DNA from: Rhodopseudomonas sp.
GTDB taxonomy: Bacteria > Pseudomonadota > Alphaproteobacteria > Rhizobiales > Xanthobacteraceae
NCBI GenBank assembly: GCA_016124795.1
Contig: WGNB01000075.1
Span: forward strand, 1-42,287
Direction of reading: 5' to 3'
Length of the DNA: 42,287 bases
In this document: in pieces, positions 17,064-26,316 of the stretch
Numbering within the stretch: the stretch's first letter is position 1
How the letters are laid out: each line of letters opens with the position of its first letter
Made by a program: the position numbers and the translations under genes
The notes under the pieces: generated by a model
Told to the model about the DNA's origin: nothing
Seen by the model: the letters and a program-made list of their open reading frames with translations, nothing else
Database searches by the model: none

Positions 17064-17297
17064 GAGAGGTCAGACCTTGGCTGGGTGTCGCAAAAAAGCA
17101 GGGTGTCGCGCCGAAAGACTTACCGGCGCGCGGGCGGGACGAAGCGCGGCTGCCTGAAATCACGGAATGGGTGATGTGGGAGTGCTTTAGACCAAGACAA
17201 GCGAAAGCGCCAATCGGCGAGCGCGAATTCCGCCGGACTGGCTAACAGCGGCCGAAAAGAGGCGCTTTATACCGCCGCCGCGCCTTGGGCCACGGCC
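17064..17297. other. Spacer upstream of the helicase gene
   Basis: These 234 bases hold the leader and promoter of the helicase on one side and the end of the response regulator gene on the other. I could not pick out a convincing promoter or a terminator. Confidence 0.3.
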
Positions 17298-18029
17298 TTA
17301 TTCGCCGAGCGCCCGCTTCAGCCTGACCGCCAAGGCGCGGCCGATCACGAAGCCTTCCGCGCAGCCGTCCAGCCGGATCTGGGTGACATCGCGCCGGATC
17401 GAGGAGATATCGCGCAGCCGCGCGGTGTTGATGATCAGCGAACGGCCGAGCCGCAGGAAAGGCGGCTGCGGCAGTTCGGCCTCGAGCTTGCCGAGCGGCT
17501 GCCCGGTCAGAAACGGCGCGCGGTTCTCGGCCCAGACATGGGTGTAATCGCCCTCGGCGCGCAACGCCGCGATAGAATCGATGCGCAAAATCACGATGCG
17601 GTCGCGCGCCTTCAGCCGCAGCACCGGCGGGCCGGTCTCGCGCGCCGCATTGGCCAAAGCTTCATTCGCCTTGGCCTGCTGCGATTTTTCCAGCTTGCCG
17701 ATCGCCTCGGCCAGGCGTTTCGCCTTGACCGGCTTCAACAGATAATCCGACGCCGCGATATCATAAGCGTCGACCGCGTAACGGCTGTGCGCGGTGACGA
17801 ACACGACCTCGGGCGGATCGGCGACGGCCTTGATCAGATCGAAGCCGGTCAGACCGTGCATTTCGATGTCGAGGAACACCGCATCCGGCTTCTCGCGCTG
17901 GATCACCTCGGCCGCGACCGCCACCGAGCCGGCCTCGCCGACCAGTTGCACCGAATCATGCTGAGCCAGAAGTTGCCGGATGCCCTGCCGGGCCAGCGGC
18001 TCGTCATCGACGATCACGACACGGAGCAT
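17298..18029 (-). CDS. LytTR-family response regulator
   Basis: This encodes 243 residues from MLRVVIVDDE. A longer open frame adds 47 arginine- and alanine-rich residues within the kinase gene and is rejected. The receiver domain (1-120) has the acidic pair at 8-9, phosphoacceptor Asp54 (VFLDIEM) and LLKPVKA. The C-terminal LytTR DNA-binding domain (about 137-240) has RAEGDYTHVW and FLRLGRSLIINTARL. It overlaps the kinase gene by 16 bases, so the pair is coupled. Its likely target is the divergent autotransporter promoter. Confidence 0.92.
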   Translation of the reverse strand: MLRVVIVDDEPLARQGIRQLLAQHDSVQLVGEAGSVAVAAEVIQREKPDAVFLDIEMHGLTGFDLIKAVADPPEVVFVTAHSRYAVDAYDIAASDYLLKPVKAKRLAEAIGKLEKSQQAKANEALANAARETGPPVLRLKARDRIVILRIDSIAALRAEGDYTHVWAENRAPFLTGQPLGKLEAELPQPPFLRLGRSLIINTARLRDISSIRRDVTQIRLDGCAEGFVIGRALAVRLKRALGE

Positions 18030-19123
18030 GGTTCGCCTCGCAATTCGAGTTCCACCGTGACGTTCGTACCGGCCTGCCGGATCTCGAAACGGTGACGGTC
18101 GGGATAATGCAGATCGAGCCGCCGCCGCACCACCGACAGACCGACGCCCGGATTGCCCGCCGTCCGCCAATCCGGCCGCAGCTTTCCGTTGCCGGTCACG
18201 ACGACACGCAAGACATCATCCGCACAAGTGGCCCTGACATCGACGGCCAGCGGCAGAGCCGTCGCCTTCAAACCGTGCTTGACCGCGTTCTCAACCAGCG
18301 GCTGAAGCAGAAAGCTTGGCGTCACCCGCGATGCCGCGCCATCCTCGACCGCGACGTGGAAGGAAAACTCATCGCCGAACCGCACCTTTTGCAATTCGAG
18401 ATAAGCCCGCACCGCGCCGATCTCCGAGCCGAGCGGCGCCACGGTCTGATCGCGATGATCGAGCGAATAGCGCATGTAATCGGCCAGTTCGTGGACCATC
18501 GCCGCGGCCGCTTCCGGCCGCGTCGGAATTTCCGACGCAATGCCGTTGAGCGCATTGAACAGAAAATGTGGATCGAGCTGTTGCCGCAAATGATGCAACT
18601 CGGCTTTCAGCGCTTCCGCCTCGGCGGCGACCGCGCGCCGCCGGTCCTCGCGCGCGGCAAGTTCGGCGACGATCCAGAAATGGGCGAAGCCCCAACCGCC
18701 GAAAACAACGATGTAATACAGCGCCGGCGCGACCCAGCTTTGCAACGGCGTCCAGGCCGGAATCGTGTTGCCGGTCGACACCGTCACGACCTTGGCCCAG
18801 GCGGTTACGACAATCGCGCCGGCGACGCACAACGCCGAATTCGCGACGAGCGCGCGGGGCAGGACCGGCCCCCCGGCGCGCATATCGACAAACAGCAATC
18901 GCAAAACCTGAATGACCAGCAGCGCCACCGGTTCGATCAGCAACGTCACGACAACCGCGCCATGTGGACCGGGAATCATCGTCGACCGGATCGGAATGCC
19001 AACCGCGATCAGCAGACAAAGGACGCCAAAGTCCTGTCGCCAGGAACTCCACCATGGCCGCCTCCGCCGACGCCGCTGCCATGCGTAAAGCCGCCGCCCC
19101 AACCCGATCACGAAATTCCGCAC
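18014..19123 (-). CDS. LytS-like membrane sensor histidine kinase
   Basis: This encodes 369 residues. A basic N-terminus is followed by about four membrane helices (32-48, 55-79, 91-110, 128-153) with little exposed outside. The His_kinase domain has LRQQLDPHFLFNAL with phospho-accepting His186. The ATPase domain has the N box ENAVKHGL and GNPGVGLSVVRRRL; the D box is an atypical VVTGNGKL, close to the NTG variant of this family. It phosphorylates the overlapping LytTR regulator. The signal sensed is unknown, probably in or at the membrane. Confidence 0.92.
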   Translation of the reverse strand: MRNFVIGLGRRLYAWQRRRRRRPWWSSWRQDFGVLCLLIAVGIPIRSTMIPGPHGAVVVTLLIEPVALLVIQVLRLLFVDMRAGGPVLPRALVANSALCVAGAIVVTAWAKVVTVSTGNTIPAWTPLQSWVAPALYYIVVFGGWGFAHFWIVAELAAREDRRRAVAAEAEALKAELHHLRQQLDPHFLFNALNGIASEIPTRPEAAAAMVHELADYMRYSLDHRDQTVAPLGSEIGAVRAYLELQKVRFGDEFSFHVAVEDGAASRVTPSFLLQPLVENAVKHGLKATALPLAVDVRATCADDVLRVVVTGNGKLRPDWRTAGNPGVGLSVVRRRLDLHYPDRHRFEIRQAGTNVTVELELRGEPCSVS

Positions 19124-19179
19124 CTCACGTCCGCCGACGAAACTAGCCGTTCGCCGTCAACTTGTCCCCACGGCCCCGG

Positions 19180-19238
19180 CCATTTCATCGGCGAATCGGC
19201 CCGTTTCATCGAAATTGAATGGTAATCATTCCGTTAAT
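19180..19238 (+). promoter_or_regulatory. LytTR-type direct repeats and promoter of the autotransporter
   Basis: CCATTTCATCG (19180-19190) and CCGTTTCATCG (19201-19211) are 11-base direct repeats with starts 21 bases apart, the spacing at which LytTR dimers bind one face of DNA. GTTAAT (19233-19238) is a possible -10 with the second repeat at the -35 position. The site lies between the two-component genes and the autotransporter. Confidence 0.55.
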
Positions 19239-19320
19239 GCCCTGTCTTTGCCCCGGACGGTAACGGCCGCCGCCTCTGGCGACCGCACTAGCCGCGGTGG
19301 CGTTCTGGGGTGGACAGGCA

Positions 19321-22300
19321 GTGAACTTACTTGAAAGTCGTAAACGCCGCCTGGCATTCCAGGCCGCGTTGCTCGCGTCATCGGCGCTATACGCCGTCCC
19401 CGCCATGGCCAATTGCGACATCACCGCTTCGCCGAATACGGTCAGTTGCGCGGCCAACACCGCGACCACCGACACCATCAATACCGATGCCGCCACGGCG
19501 TCCTCGGCGGATCGCAAACAGGAGTTCACCGGCGGCGGCGACGTTATCGGCAGCATATCGTCCGGCGTGACGGTCGGCGGCTACGGTCTGGGCCTCGAGA
19601 CCTCGCAGGACGGGGCGAACATCACCTTCACCAATAACGGCGCGCTCGATCAGGCGACGTCGATCTACGGCGGCAGCGGCGGCCTCGAACTGCGCAGCAC
19701 GACCGGGGCGCTCACCTATAACAGCGCCAGCGGCGCGACTATCGACAGCGTCGCGACCTCGGCGTTGATGTTGTTTTCCACATCGAGTTCCGCGACCGGC
19801 GATATCACCGCACACGTCAACGGCAATATCTCGAATGTCGGCAGCTACGCCGCTCACACCGGCGTCATCGTGCAATCCAACGCCGCCGTTAAACTCCTGA
19901 TTGACGGCACGGGCGACATCTCCGGCGGCACCGGCATTTACGCGTATAACACCGCCGGCACGGGCGCCGAAGACGGCGATATCACCATCAGCGGCAGCGG
20001 CAACATCACCTACACCGATCCCAACGGTTACGGCATCCAGGTTACCCACGGCGCCAATGCCGGCACGGTCACGATCGATCGCACCGGAACGATCACCGGC
20101 GCCGGCGCTGGGGCCGGCGGCAACAATAACGGCATCCTGGTCAGCAGCAGCGGCACCGGCGGCACCTTCATCACCGGCGTCGGCGCCATCAGCGACGTGC
20201 GATTCGGCATTTATGCCTACGGCACCGATAATTTCACCGTTGCGCCGGGCGCGGCCATTTCCGCCAGCAACAACGGAATCCTCATACAAGCCACCGGCAG
20301 CGGAACTTCGGACATCACGTCAGCCTACGACATCACCACGACGGCAGGCGCCGCCATCAGTTCGAGCACCGCCGCCGGCCATCAGACTGTCAACGTGACA
20401 GGCGGTACGCTGTCGGGCATCGGCGCCGTTAAACTCTATAGCACCTCGACAGGGCTCATGACCTTCAACATGAGCGGCGGCACGTTGCTGTCATCGTCAG
20501 GGGCCGCCATCAGCGCGGACCAGAACGGCCCCGGAAGCATCGTCGTCAATCAGACCGGCGGTTCGATCGGCCTGGTCGGAACACCGGCGGCCGACACCGG
20601 CATTTTCGCGCGGGCCCGCAGCGGCGGATCGGTCGATATCACTGCCGACACGGTTTATGCGACCAATCAGGCGGTCTGGTCGCAGGTGACCGGGGCCGGC
20701 ACCGCGCATATCGTCACCAACGGCGGCGCGAATTCGACGAGTTCTTCGGCGGTCTATTCGAGCGCGGCCACCGGAACCACGACCATCATTAATAACGGGA
20801 CCCTGAAAGGCGGCACCGCCGTCGTCAACGCAAGCTCGACCACCGGCACGATCTCGATCACCAATAACGCAGCCGGCATCATCACCAGCAATCTGGCCAC
20901 GCCGGAAACCCAGACGGCGATCTCGACCAGCGGCGGCGCGACCACGATCGGCAACGCCGGCACCTTGACCGGCCTGATGACGCTGGCCAACGCCGCCAAC
21001 ACGGTCACCAACGACGGCACCTGGACGACCAACGGCGCCAACGATTTCGGCACCGGCGCGACGACGCTCACCAATAATGGCACGATCAATGTCGGCGCGG
21101 CCAGCAGCTTCAACGGCGGCACCCTCAACGTGGACAATACCGCGACGGGCCAGATCGTCGGCCCGCTGACCATCGGCACCGGGACCTGGAGCAACAACGG
21201 CCTGATCACCGGCAACGTCACCGTCAATGGCGGCGTGCTCGGCGGCAATGGCACCACCGTCGGCGACGTCACCATCAACAATGGCGGCATACTGGCGCCG
21301 GGCAACTCGATCGGCACCGTCAACATCACCGGCAATCTGATCTTCGGCGCCGGCGGCATTTACCGCGTCGAAGTGTCGTCGGCCGCCGCGGACAAGACCA
21401 TCGCCACCGGCACCGCGACGCTGACCGGCGCGACCGTCAACGCGGTCACCGTCGGCTCCGGCTTCACCGTCGGCACCAGCTACACCATCCTGACCGCCAC
21501 CGGCGGCCTCGGCGGCACGACGTTCTCAGGGCTCACGATCAGCGGCAGCCTGTCGGCTTACCTCACTTACGACGCGACCAATGTTTATCTGACGGTCGGG
21601 TCGGTCGGCCTGGTCAATTCGCTGAACCCCGGCACAATCAATCAGCGCAACGTCGCCGCCGGCATCGACACCGCGATGAACGGTGGCGCCACCGCCGGCG
21701 GCTTTGCCACGGTGCTCGGCCTGTCCGGCACCGCGCTGACCAACGCACTCGACCAGTTGTCCGGCGAAGTCGCCTCCGGCGCGCCGACCGCAGGCTTCCA
21801 GTCGACCGGTCAGTTCCTGTCGCTGTTGACCGGCCGCTTTGGCCCGACCGCGCCGTCGGCCGATGGCGCCACACCTCTCGGCTATGCCGCGGCGAAACCG
21901 GTGACGGCGCAAGCCGCTGCCGCCTATGCGGCGGTCACGCCGAAAGATAAAGCCAGCGCCTTCGATCGTCGCTGGGGCGTCTGGGCCTCGGCCTATGGCG
22001 GTGACAACAGGACTAACGGCGACCGGTCGGTGCAAGGTTCGCACGACATCAGCACGCAGGCTTACGGCATCGCGGCCGGCGCGGACTATCGCGTCAATGC
22101 CGACACCGTGCTCGGCTTCGCGCTCGGCGGCGGCGGCACGCATTGGGGCCTGAACGATGTGTCAGGCAGCGGACGATCGGATGCGTTCCAGCTTGGCGGT
22201 TACGCCTCGCGCACTTTCGGCGCCAGCTATATCACCGGCGCGCTGGCTTACGCCTGGCATCACGTCACCACCGACCGCAGCGTGACAATCAGCGGCACCG

Positions 22301-22815
22301 ATCGGCTCGAAGCCGCGTTCAACGCGCAGAGCTTCGGCGGCCGCATCGAGACCGGCCATCGTTTCGCCACCGCCTGGGGTGGCGTGACGCCTTACGCGGC
22401 TTTGCAGCTTCAGGCCTTCAGCACGCCGGGTTACAGCGAAACCGCGACCTCCGGCTCGAACGCCTTCGCCGTGGCCTATGGTTCGAAGACAACCAAAGAT
22501 GCCCGCACCGAACTGGGCGCGCGCTTCGACAAGACGATGGCGCTGTCACCGTCTCAGGTCCTGACGCTGCGCGCCCGCGCCGCCTGGGCGCATGATTCCA
22601 GCACCGAGCGCAGCGCCAGCGGCGTGTTCCAGACCCTGCCGGGCTCGAACTTTACGGTCTATGGCGCGGCCGCGGCGGCCAATGCCGCGCTGCTGTCGGC
22701 CGGCGCCGATCTGCGCTTCGCCAATAACGTGACGGTCAGCGGCCGGATCGACGGCGAACTGGCCAGCCAGTCGCGCGGCATCGCCGGTCAATTATCGCTG
22801 CGTTACGATTGGTAA
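19321..22815 (+). CDS. Autotransporter (type Va) with beta-helix passenger
   Basis: This encodes about 1164 residues. The N-terminal signal peptide (MNLLESRKRRLAFQAALLAS, cleaved after AMA) is followed by a long Gly/Thr/Asn/Ser-rich passenger of repeated short strands, as in a beta-helix. A PATR-like part near residues 620-720 includes GNSIGTVNITGNLIF. The last 280 residues are the autotransporter beta-barrel, starting near RRWGVWASAYGG and ending in the aromatic YDW required for outer-membrane insertion. GTG at 19321 was preferred over GTG at 19297. No protease or lipase motif is seen, so adhesion or surface shielding is the likely role. It is divergent from the LytS/LytTR pair. Confidence 0.9.
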   Translation: MNLLESRKRRLAFQAALLASSALYAVPAMANCDITASPNTVSCAANTATTDTINTDAATASSADRKQEFTGGGDVIGSISSGVTVGGYGLGLETSQDGANITFTNNGALDQATSIYGGSGGLELRSTTGALTYNSASGATIDSVATSALMLFSTSSSATGDITAHVNGNISNVGSYAAHTGVIVQSNAAVKLLIDGTGDISGGTGIYAYNTAGTGAEDGDITISGSGNITYTDPNGYGIQVTHGANAGTVTIDRTGTITGAGAGAGGNNNGILVSSSGTGGTFITGVGAISDVRFGIYAYGTDNFTVAPGAAISASNNGILIQATGSGTSDITSAYDITTTAGAAISSSTAAGHQTVNVTGGTLSGIGAVKLYSTSTGLMTFNMSGGTLLSSSGAAISADQNGPGSIVVNQTGGSIGLVGTPAADTGIFARARSGGSVDITADTVYATNQAVWSQVTGAGTAHIVTNGGANSTSSSAVYSSAATGTTTIINNGTLKGGTAVVNASSTTGTISITNNAAGIITSNLATPETQTAISTSGGATTIGNAGTLTGLMTLANAANTVTNDGTWTTNGANDFGTGATTLTNNGTINVGAASSFNGGTLNVDNTATGQIVGPLTIGTGTWSNNGLITGNVTVNGGVLGGNGTTVGDVTINNGGILAPGNSIGTVNITGNLIFGAGGIYRVEVSSAAADKTIATGTATLTGATVNAVTVGSGFTVGTSYTILTATGGLGGTTFSGLTISGSLSAYLTYDATNVYLTVGSVGLVNSLNPGTINQRNVAAGIDTAMNGGATAGGFATVLGLSGTALTNALDQLSGEVASGAPTAGFQSTGQFLSLLTGRFGPTAPSADGATPLGYAAAKPVTAQAAAAYAAVTPKDKASAFDRRWGVWASAYGGDNRTNGDRSVQGSHDISTQAYGIAAGADYRVNADTVLGFALGGGGTHWGLNDVSGSGRSDAFQLGGYASRTFGASYITGALAYAWHHVTTDRSVTISGTDRLEAAFNAQSFGGRIETGHRFATAWGGVTPYAALQLQAFSTPGYSETATSGSNAFAVAYGSKTTKDARTELGARFDKTMALSPSQVLTLRARAAWAHDSSTERSASGVFQTLPGSNFTVYGAAAAANAALLSAGADLRFANNVTVSGRIDGELASQSRGIAGQLSLRYDW

Positions 22816-22864
22816 GACGACCTTCGCGACGCCGGCTACTTGTCGGCATCGCATGTCGGAATAA

Positions 22865-22941
22865 TGGCGCGCCCGGAGAGATTCGAACTCCCGACCCTCG
22901 GATTCGAAGTCCGATGCTCTATCCAGCTGAGCTACGGGCGC
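22865..22941 (-). tRNA. tRNA-Arg (anticodon TCG)
   Basis: This is a 77-base cloverleaf with an encoded CCA end. The acceptor arms are GCGCCCG and CGGGCGC. The anticodon stem TCGGA/TCCGA holds the loop CTTCGAA, giving anticodon TCG, which reads CGA. The T arm carries the standard GTTCGAATC. There is no sign of an integrated element at its 3' end. Confidence 0.97.
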
Positions 22942-22951
22942 CGCTGACGCT

Positions 22952-22979
22952 TTTTAACCGATCCGGCCGAATTTGCCAG
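22952..22979 (-). promoter_or_regulatory. Possible promoter of tRNA-Arg
   Basis: On the minus strand CTGGCA (22974-22979), a 16-base spacer and TTAAAA (22952-22957) lie just upstream of the tRNA. It is a moderate match to the housekeeping promoter. Confidence 0.4.
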
Positions 22980-23011
22980 CGTGACACGCCGTAATCCCGG
23001 CATTCCCGACG

Positions 23012-23836
23012 CTATAATGTCGCGTTATAGCGCTCGATGACGGTCCTGAGCACCTCATCGCCCGGCTTGGTCCACCAGTTGGCGGCGGAGAAGATTTCGA
23101 CCTCGGTCAGCCCCGTGTAGCCGGCCTGTTCGATCCAGCCGCGGACCCGCTGGAAATCGATTACGCCGTCGCCCATCATGCCGCGGTCGAGCAGAAGGTC
23201 CTTGGTCGGCACCAGCCAGTCGCAGATGTGATAGCCGAAAATCCGCCTGGCGCGACCGGCGCGCGCGATCTGGGCCTCCAGCTCCGGGTCCCACCAGACG
23301 TGGTAAGTGTCGATGGCGACGCCGACGTCATCGCCGAGCGTCTCGGCCAGATCGAGCGCCTGCTTCAACGTATTCACGCAGGCCCGGTCGCCGGCATACA
23401 TCGGATGCAGCGGCTCGATCGCCAGCGGCATCTTGCTGGCGCGGGCATGCGGCAGCACCGCCGCCAGACCATCGGCCACCATCCGCCGCGCCGCGCCGAT
23501 ATCGCGCGAACCGGCCGGCAAACCGCCGACCACCAGCACCAGGCACTGCGCGCCGAGGGCCGCCGCTTCGTCGATCGCGCGCTTGTTATCGTCGATGGCG
23601 GCCTGACGGCCGGCGGCATCGGCCGCCGGGAACATGCCGCCCCGGCAATAGCCGGACACCTGCATGCCGTTGTCCTTGATCGCACGCACCGCGACATCGA
23701 GACCGACCGCCGCCACCTGATCGCGCCACGGATCGACCGCCTTGATGCCATGACGGGCGCAGGCTTCGACCGCCTCGACCAGATTCCATTGCTGGCGCAC
23801 CGTCGCCAGATTGATCGACAACCCATCGGTTCGCAT
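23012..23836 (-). CDS. Sugar phosphate isomerase/epimerase-like TIM barrel
   Basis: This is a 274-residue protein of the xylose-isomerase-like (AP endonuclease 2) TIM-barrel family. The metal site is visible as Glu141 (AIEPLHP), Asp176 (AIDTYHVWWD), His203 (YHICDW) and Glu247 (EVEIFS). It probably isomerises or epimerises a keto sugar or sugar-like acid. It follows the enolase-superfamily gene by 48 bases in the same operon. The substrate is unknown. Confidence 0.88.
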   Translation of the reverse strand: MRTDGLSINLATVRQQWNLVEAVEACARHGIKAVDPWRDQVAAVGLDVAVRAIKDNGMQVSGYCRGGMFPAADAAGRQAAIDDNKRAIDEAAALGAQCLVLVVGGLPAGSRDIGAARRMVADGLAAVLPHARASKMPLAIEPLHPMYAGDRACVNTLKQALDLAETLGDDVGVAIDTYHVWWDPELEAQIARAGRARRIFGYHICDWLVPTKDLLLDRGMMGDGVIDFQRVRGWIEQAGYTGLTEVEIFSAANWWTKPGDEVLRTVIERYNATL

Positions 23837-23884
23837 CGTCTCTCGTTTCCTCTTCGCGTTTCTTGAGCAAGCTTATTATCGGAT

Positions 23885-25324
23885 CTAGTCGATGGCGCTG
23901 CGGCGCATCGCCGACCAGTCCGGCGTCACCGCGGTCGCCAGACCCTTGGCCAGCGCGAGCGAATGCAGCGACACCGCGCCATCCCTGATATCGAGGCGGG
24001 CGCGGCCATTGCCGGCGCGTTTGTACAGATCGCCATGCGCGGCAAGGTAGGCATCCTGTTCGGCCTGCGGCGCACCGGCCATGCCATCGACGTAATGATG
24101 ACCGTTGCGCTCGACATGGGTCGCGCCGACCAGCGACGCCAGCATCAGATCCTGCTGCACGGCGATGCCGCCCTGCGTCGTCAGGTCTTCCGCCGACATC
24201 ATGAAGTGGCCGTCGCCATTTTGCTGACTTTGCGCATTATAATGGGCCACCCGCGCGCTGTTGAGCAGAGCGCGATAGAAACCCTTGCAGGACTTGGCCG
24301 AAATGCCGCGATAACCCAACGCACGGGCGCGCGGGAAAACGTCGAAATCGGAATCCGATTCGTCGACCTCGACCGCGATATCGCGCGCCAGATCGTGCAC
24401 CGGCTTGCTCAGCGCCTGGGCGCGGGTGATCGGCTGCTCGATCAGCAGCAGCGAAGCCTTCAGTTGGGCCAGCCGCTTGTCTTCGCCGATCCGACGCCAT
24501 AATTCGAGCACGGCATCGACATTCTCATATTGCTCGTTGCCGTCGAGCGTTGCCTTGTAGCCGCCGGCGTCGCGATCGAGCACGGCGGCGATCCGCGCCA
24601 GCCGGTCGATGTCCGATTCGACATTGCCGCCGACCTTGAGCTTGAAATAGCGATGGCCGTAGGCGGCAATGGTTTCTTCGAGGCTCTCCGGCAGGCCATC
24701 GTCGAGCCGATGGCCCTGGGTGTCGGCGCGGGTGATCGCATCGACCAGACCGACGGTGTGCCGCACGAAGATCGATTCGGCCGGCTTGCGGCCGGCGAGG
24801 AAGCGGTCGAGATCGAAACCCGACAGGTCCGGCGTCAGCGCATCCGTCAAGCCGAGCCGGTTATCGCGCACCAGCGCCGCCGCTGGCACGGCTTCGATCC
24901 GCCCCAGCGCATCGATGATGGCGCGCTCGATCAAGGCGGTGCCGAACGAGGCAACAAGTCCGTTCAACCCTTCAGCCGCGCAGGCGGCATGATGCGCGGC
25001 ATGCACCGCCGCCGACAGGCCGAACGCGGTGTGCTCGCCGGCATCGATCATCGCCTGCTTGGCCAAGGCGACCGAACGCCGCAACTGATCGAAGTTATCC
25101 TCGTTCGACAGCGCCGGCTGCTTGTCGAACCACTTCGGCACCAGCAACTCGGCGGAGACGCCGTCGCCTTCGCGGCCATCCTGCAAACGGATGCGAACGC
25201 GCAAGAACAGTTGCGGCGCTTCGCGCAAGGTGACGACACCGAAACGGAACGGCAACCGCAAGGCGACGGCCCGCTCGAAGCCATCGACGGCGACCAATCG
25301 CAAGCGCGACGCGTCCATCACCAT
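23885..25324 (-). CDS. Enolase-superfamily enzyme (mandelate racemase-like dehydratase)
   Basis: This encodes about 479 residues from an ATG preceded by GGGAGG at 7 bases. It has the C-terminal barrel of the enolase superfamily: acid/base lysines in YFKLKVGG (Lys228, Lys230), metal ligands at Asp261 (LDGNEQY), Glu296 (LIEQPI) and Asp321/Glu322 (VDESDSD), and a later lysine in ISAKSCKGFY. Such enzymes abstract a proton next to a carboxylate, mostly to dehydrate or racemise sugar acids. The long N-terminal domain, with AVHAAHHA, is not one I can match to a named subgroup. A TetR-type palindrome lies in its upstream region. Confidence 0.82.
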   Translation of the reverse strand: MVMDASRLRLVAVDGFERAVALRLPFRFGVVTLREAPQLFLRVRIRLQDGREGDGVSAELLVPKWFDKQPALSNEDNFDQLRRSVALAKQAMIDAGEHTAFGLSAAVHAAHHAACAAEGLNGLVASFGTALIERAIIDALGRIEAVPAAALVRDNRLGLTDALTPDLSGFDLDRFLAGRKPAESIFVRHTVGLVDAITRADTQGHRLDDGLPESLEETIAAYGHRYFKLKVGGNVESDIDRLARIAAVLDRDAGGYKATLDGNEQYENVDAVLELWRRIGEDKRLAQLKASLLLIEQPITRAQALSKPVHDLARDIAVEVDESDSDFDVFPRARALGYRGISAKSCKGFYRALLNSARVAHYNAQSQQNGDGHFMMSAEDLTTQGGIAVQQDLMLASLVGATHVERNGHHYVDGMAGAPQAEQDAYLAAHGDLYKRAGNGRARLDIRDGAVSLHSLALAKGLATAVTPDWSAMRRSAID

Positions 25325-25413
25325 GACAACGCCTCCCTGGAGATTTCCGTCGCCCTCGCAGAACCGCAACGACCGCGCCGCACCGCGACGTTTGACTGAC
25401 TTGACCCCGGCAC
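25318..25413 (-). CDS. Possible 31-residue leader peptide overlapping the enolase-family gene start
   Basis: AAGGAGGTG (25417-25425, minus strand), a perfect Shine-Dalgarno sequence, lies 5 bases before a GTG that opens a 31-codon frame (MPGSSQSNVAVRRGRC...). The frame ends just past the ATG of the enolase-family gene, in a different frame. Such a strong site with nothing else to serve suggests a coupled or regulatory leader. No peptide family is recognised. Confidence 0.35.
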   Translation of the reverse strand: MPGSSQSNVAVRRGRCGSARATEISREALSW

Positions 25414-25443
25414 CGACACCTCCTTAAATAACCAAATGGTTAC
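25401..25443 (+). promoter_or_regulatory. Promoter of the ABC operon with TetR-type operator
   Basis: TTGACC (25401-25406), an 18-base spacer and TAAATA (25425-25430) form a promoter toward the ABC genes. The palindrome ATAAC-CAAATG-GTTAC (25428-25443) overlaps its -10. The same TAAC-N6-GTTA motif occurs before the Gfo/Idh gene. It is a likely repressor site for the nearby TetR protein and also lies in front of the divergent enolase-family gene. Confidence 0.65.
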
Positions 25444-25488
25444 ATGCGGTACCGGCGCACTGCAAGACGCCGGCCGCGGGAGGATACG

Positions 25489-26292
25489 ATGGCTCAAGCA
25501 TCTCATGGCTGGCGCCGCCTGTTTCAGGCCGGCTGGTTCAGACCGCTGATATTCCTCGTGCTTTTGGGCCTGAGCTGGGATCTGGCGATCCGTCTGTTCC
25601 ATATTCCGGCCTATCAGGTTCCGACCCCGGCCGATGTCGTCGCCACATTGTGGTCGGATGGGCCGAATCTGCTCGCCCAGGCGGTGCCGACGACGTCGGC
25701 GACGGTGCAGGGCTTCCTGCTGTCCGCCCTGTTCGGCATTCCGATGGCGATGCTGATCGTCAGTTCGCGCACCGTCGAAGCCTATGTTTACCCGCTGCTG
25801 GTGTTCTCGCAGTCGATTCCGAAGATCGCGATCGCGCCCTTGTTCGTGGTCTGGTTCGGCTTCGGCATGATGCCGAAAGTGCTGTCCGCCTTCCTGCTCG
25901 GGTTTTTCCCGGTCGTGGTGTCGGCGGTTCAGGGTTTCAAGTCGGTCGAGCCGGACATGCTCGATCTGGCGCGCGCGATGGAAGCCAATCGCTGGCAGAT
26001 CTTCCGCATGGTCCGGCTGCCGCACGCCATGCCGGCGATCTTTTCGGGCCTGAAGGTCTCGGTTACGCTGGCTGTCGTCGGCGCCGTGGTCGGTGAGTTC
26101 GTCGGCTCCAATTCCGGCCTCGGTTTCGTGCTGCAACGCTCGATCGGCAATTTCGAGCTGCCGACCATGTTCGCCGCCTTGGTCGTGCTATCGCTGATCG
26201 GCGTGTTCCTGTTCTGGATTCTCGACGTCATCGAACGGCTCGCCATTCCGTGGCACGCCAGCCAGCGTCAGGAATTCGTCGTCGGCGTATAA
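25489..26292 (+). CDS. NitT/TauT-family ABC transporter permease
   Basis: This encodes about 267 residues from an ATG with GGGAGG 5 bases upstream. It has six predicted membrane helices and the EAA-type loop (LARAMEANRWQIFRMVRLP), as in SsuC, TauC and ThiX permeases. It forms the channel for the binding protein and ATPase encoded downstream. It is the first gene of the plus-strand operon, 24 bases before the binding protein gene. Confidence 0.92.
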   Translation: MAQASHGWRRLFQAGWFRPLIFLVLLGLSWDLAIRLFHIPAYQVPTPADVVATLWSDGPNLLAQAVPTTSATVQGFLLSALFGIPMAMLIVSSRTVEAYVYPLLVFSQSIPKIAIAPLFVVWFGFGMMPKVLSAFLLGFFPVVVSAVQGFKSVEPDMLDLARAMEANRWQIFRMVRLPHAMPAIFSGLKVSVTLAVVGAVVGEFVGSNSGLGFVLQRSIGNFELPTMFAALVVLSLIGVFLFWILDVIERLAIPWHASQRQEFVVGV

Positions 26293-26316
26293 ATAAAAAA
26301 CCACAGGGAGAGAGAC

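Noticed and set aside
19222-19238. TAAT-N6-GTTA near the autotransporter promoter as a third TetR operator
   Set aside because: It differs at a conserved half-site base, lacks full symmetry and lies beside an unrelated gene, so chance is more likely.
22816-23011. tRNA-Arg as an integration site for a mobile element
   Set aside because: No integrase gene and no repeat of the tRNA 3' end were seen in the window. The neighbouring genes look like ordinary chromosome.
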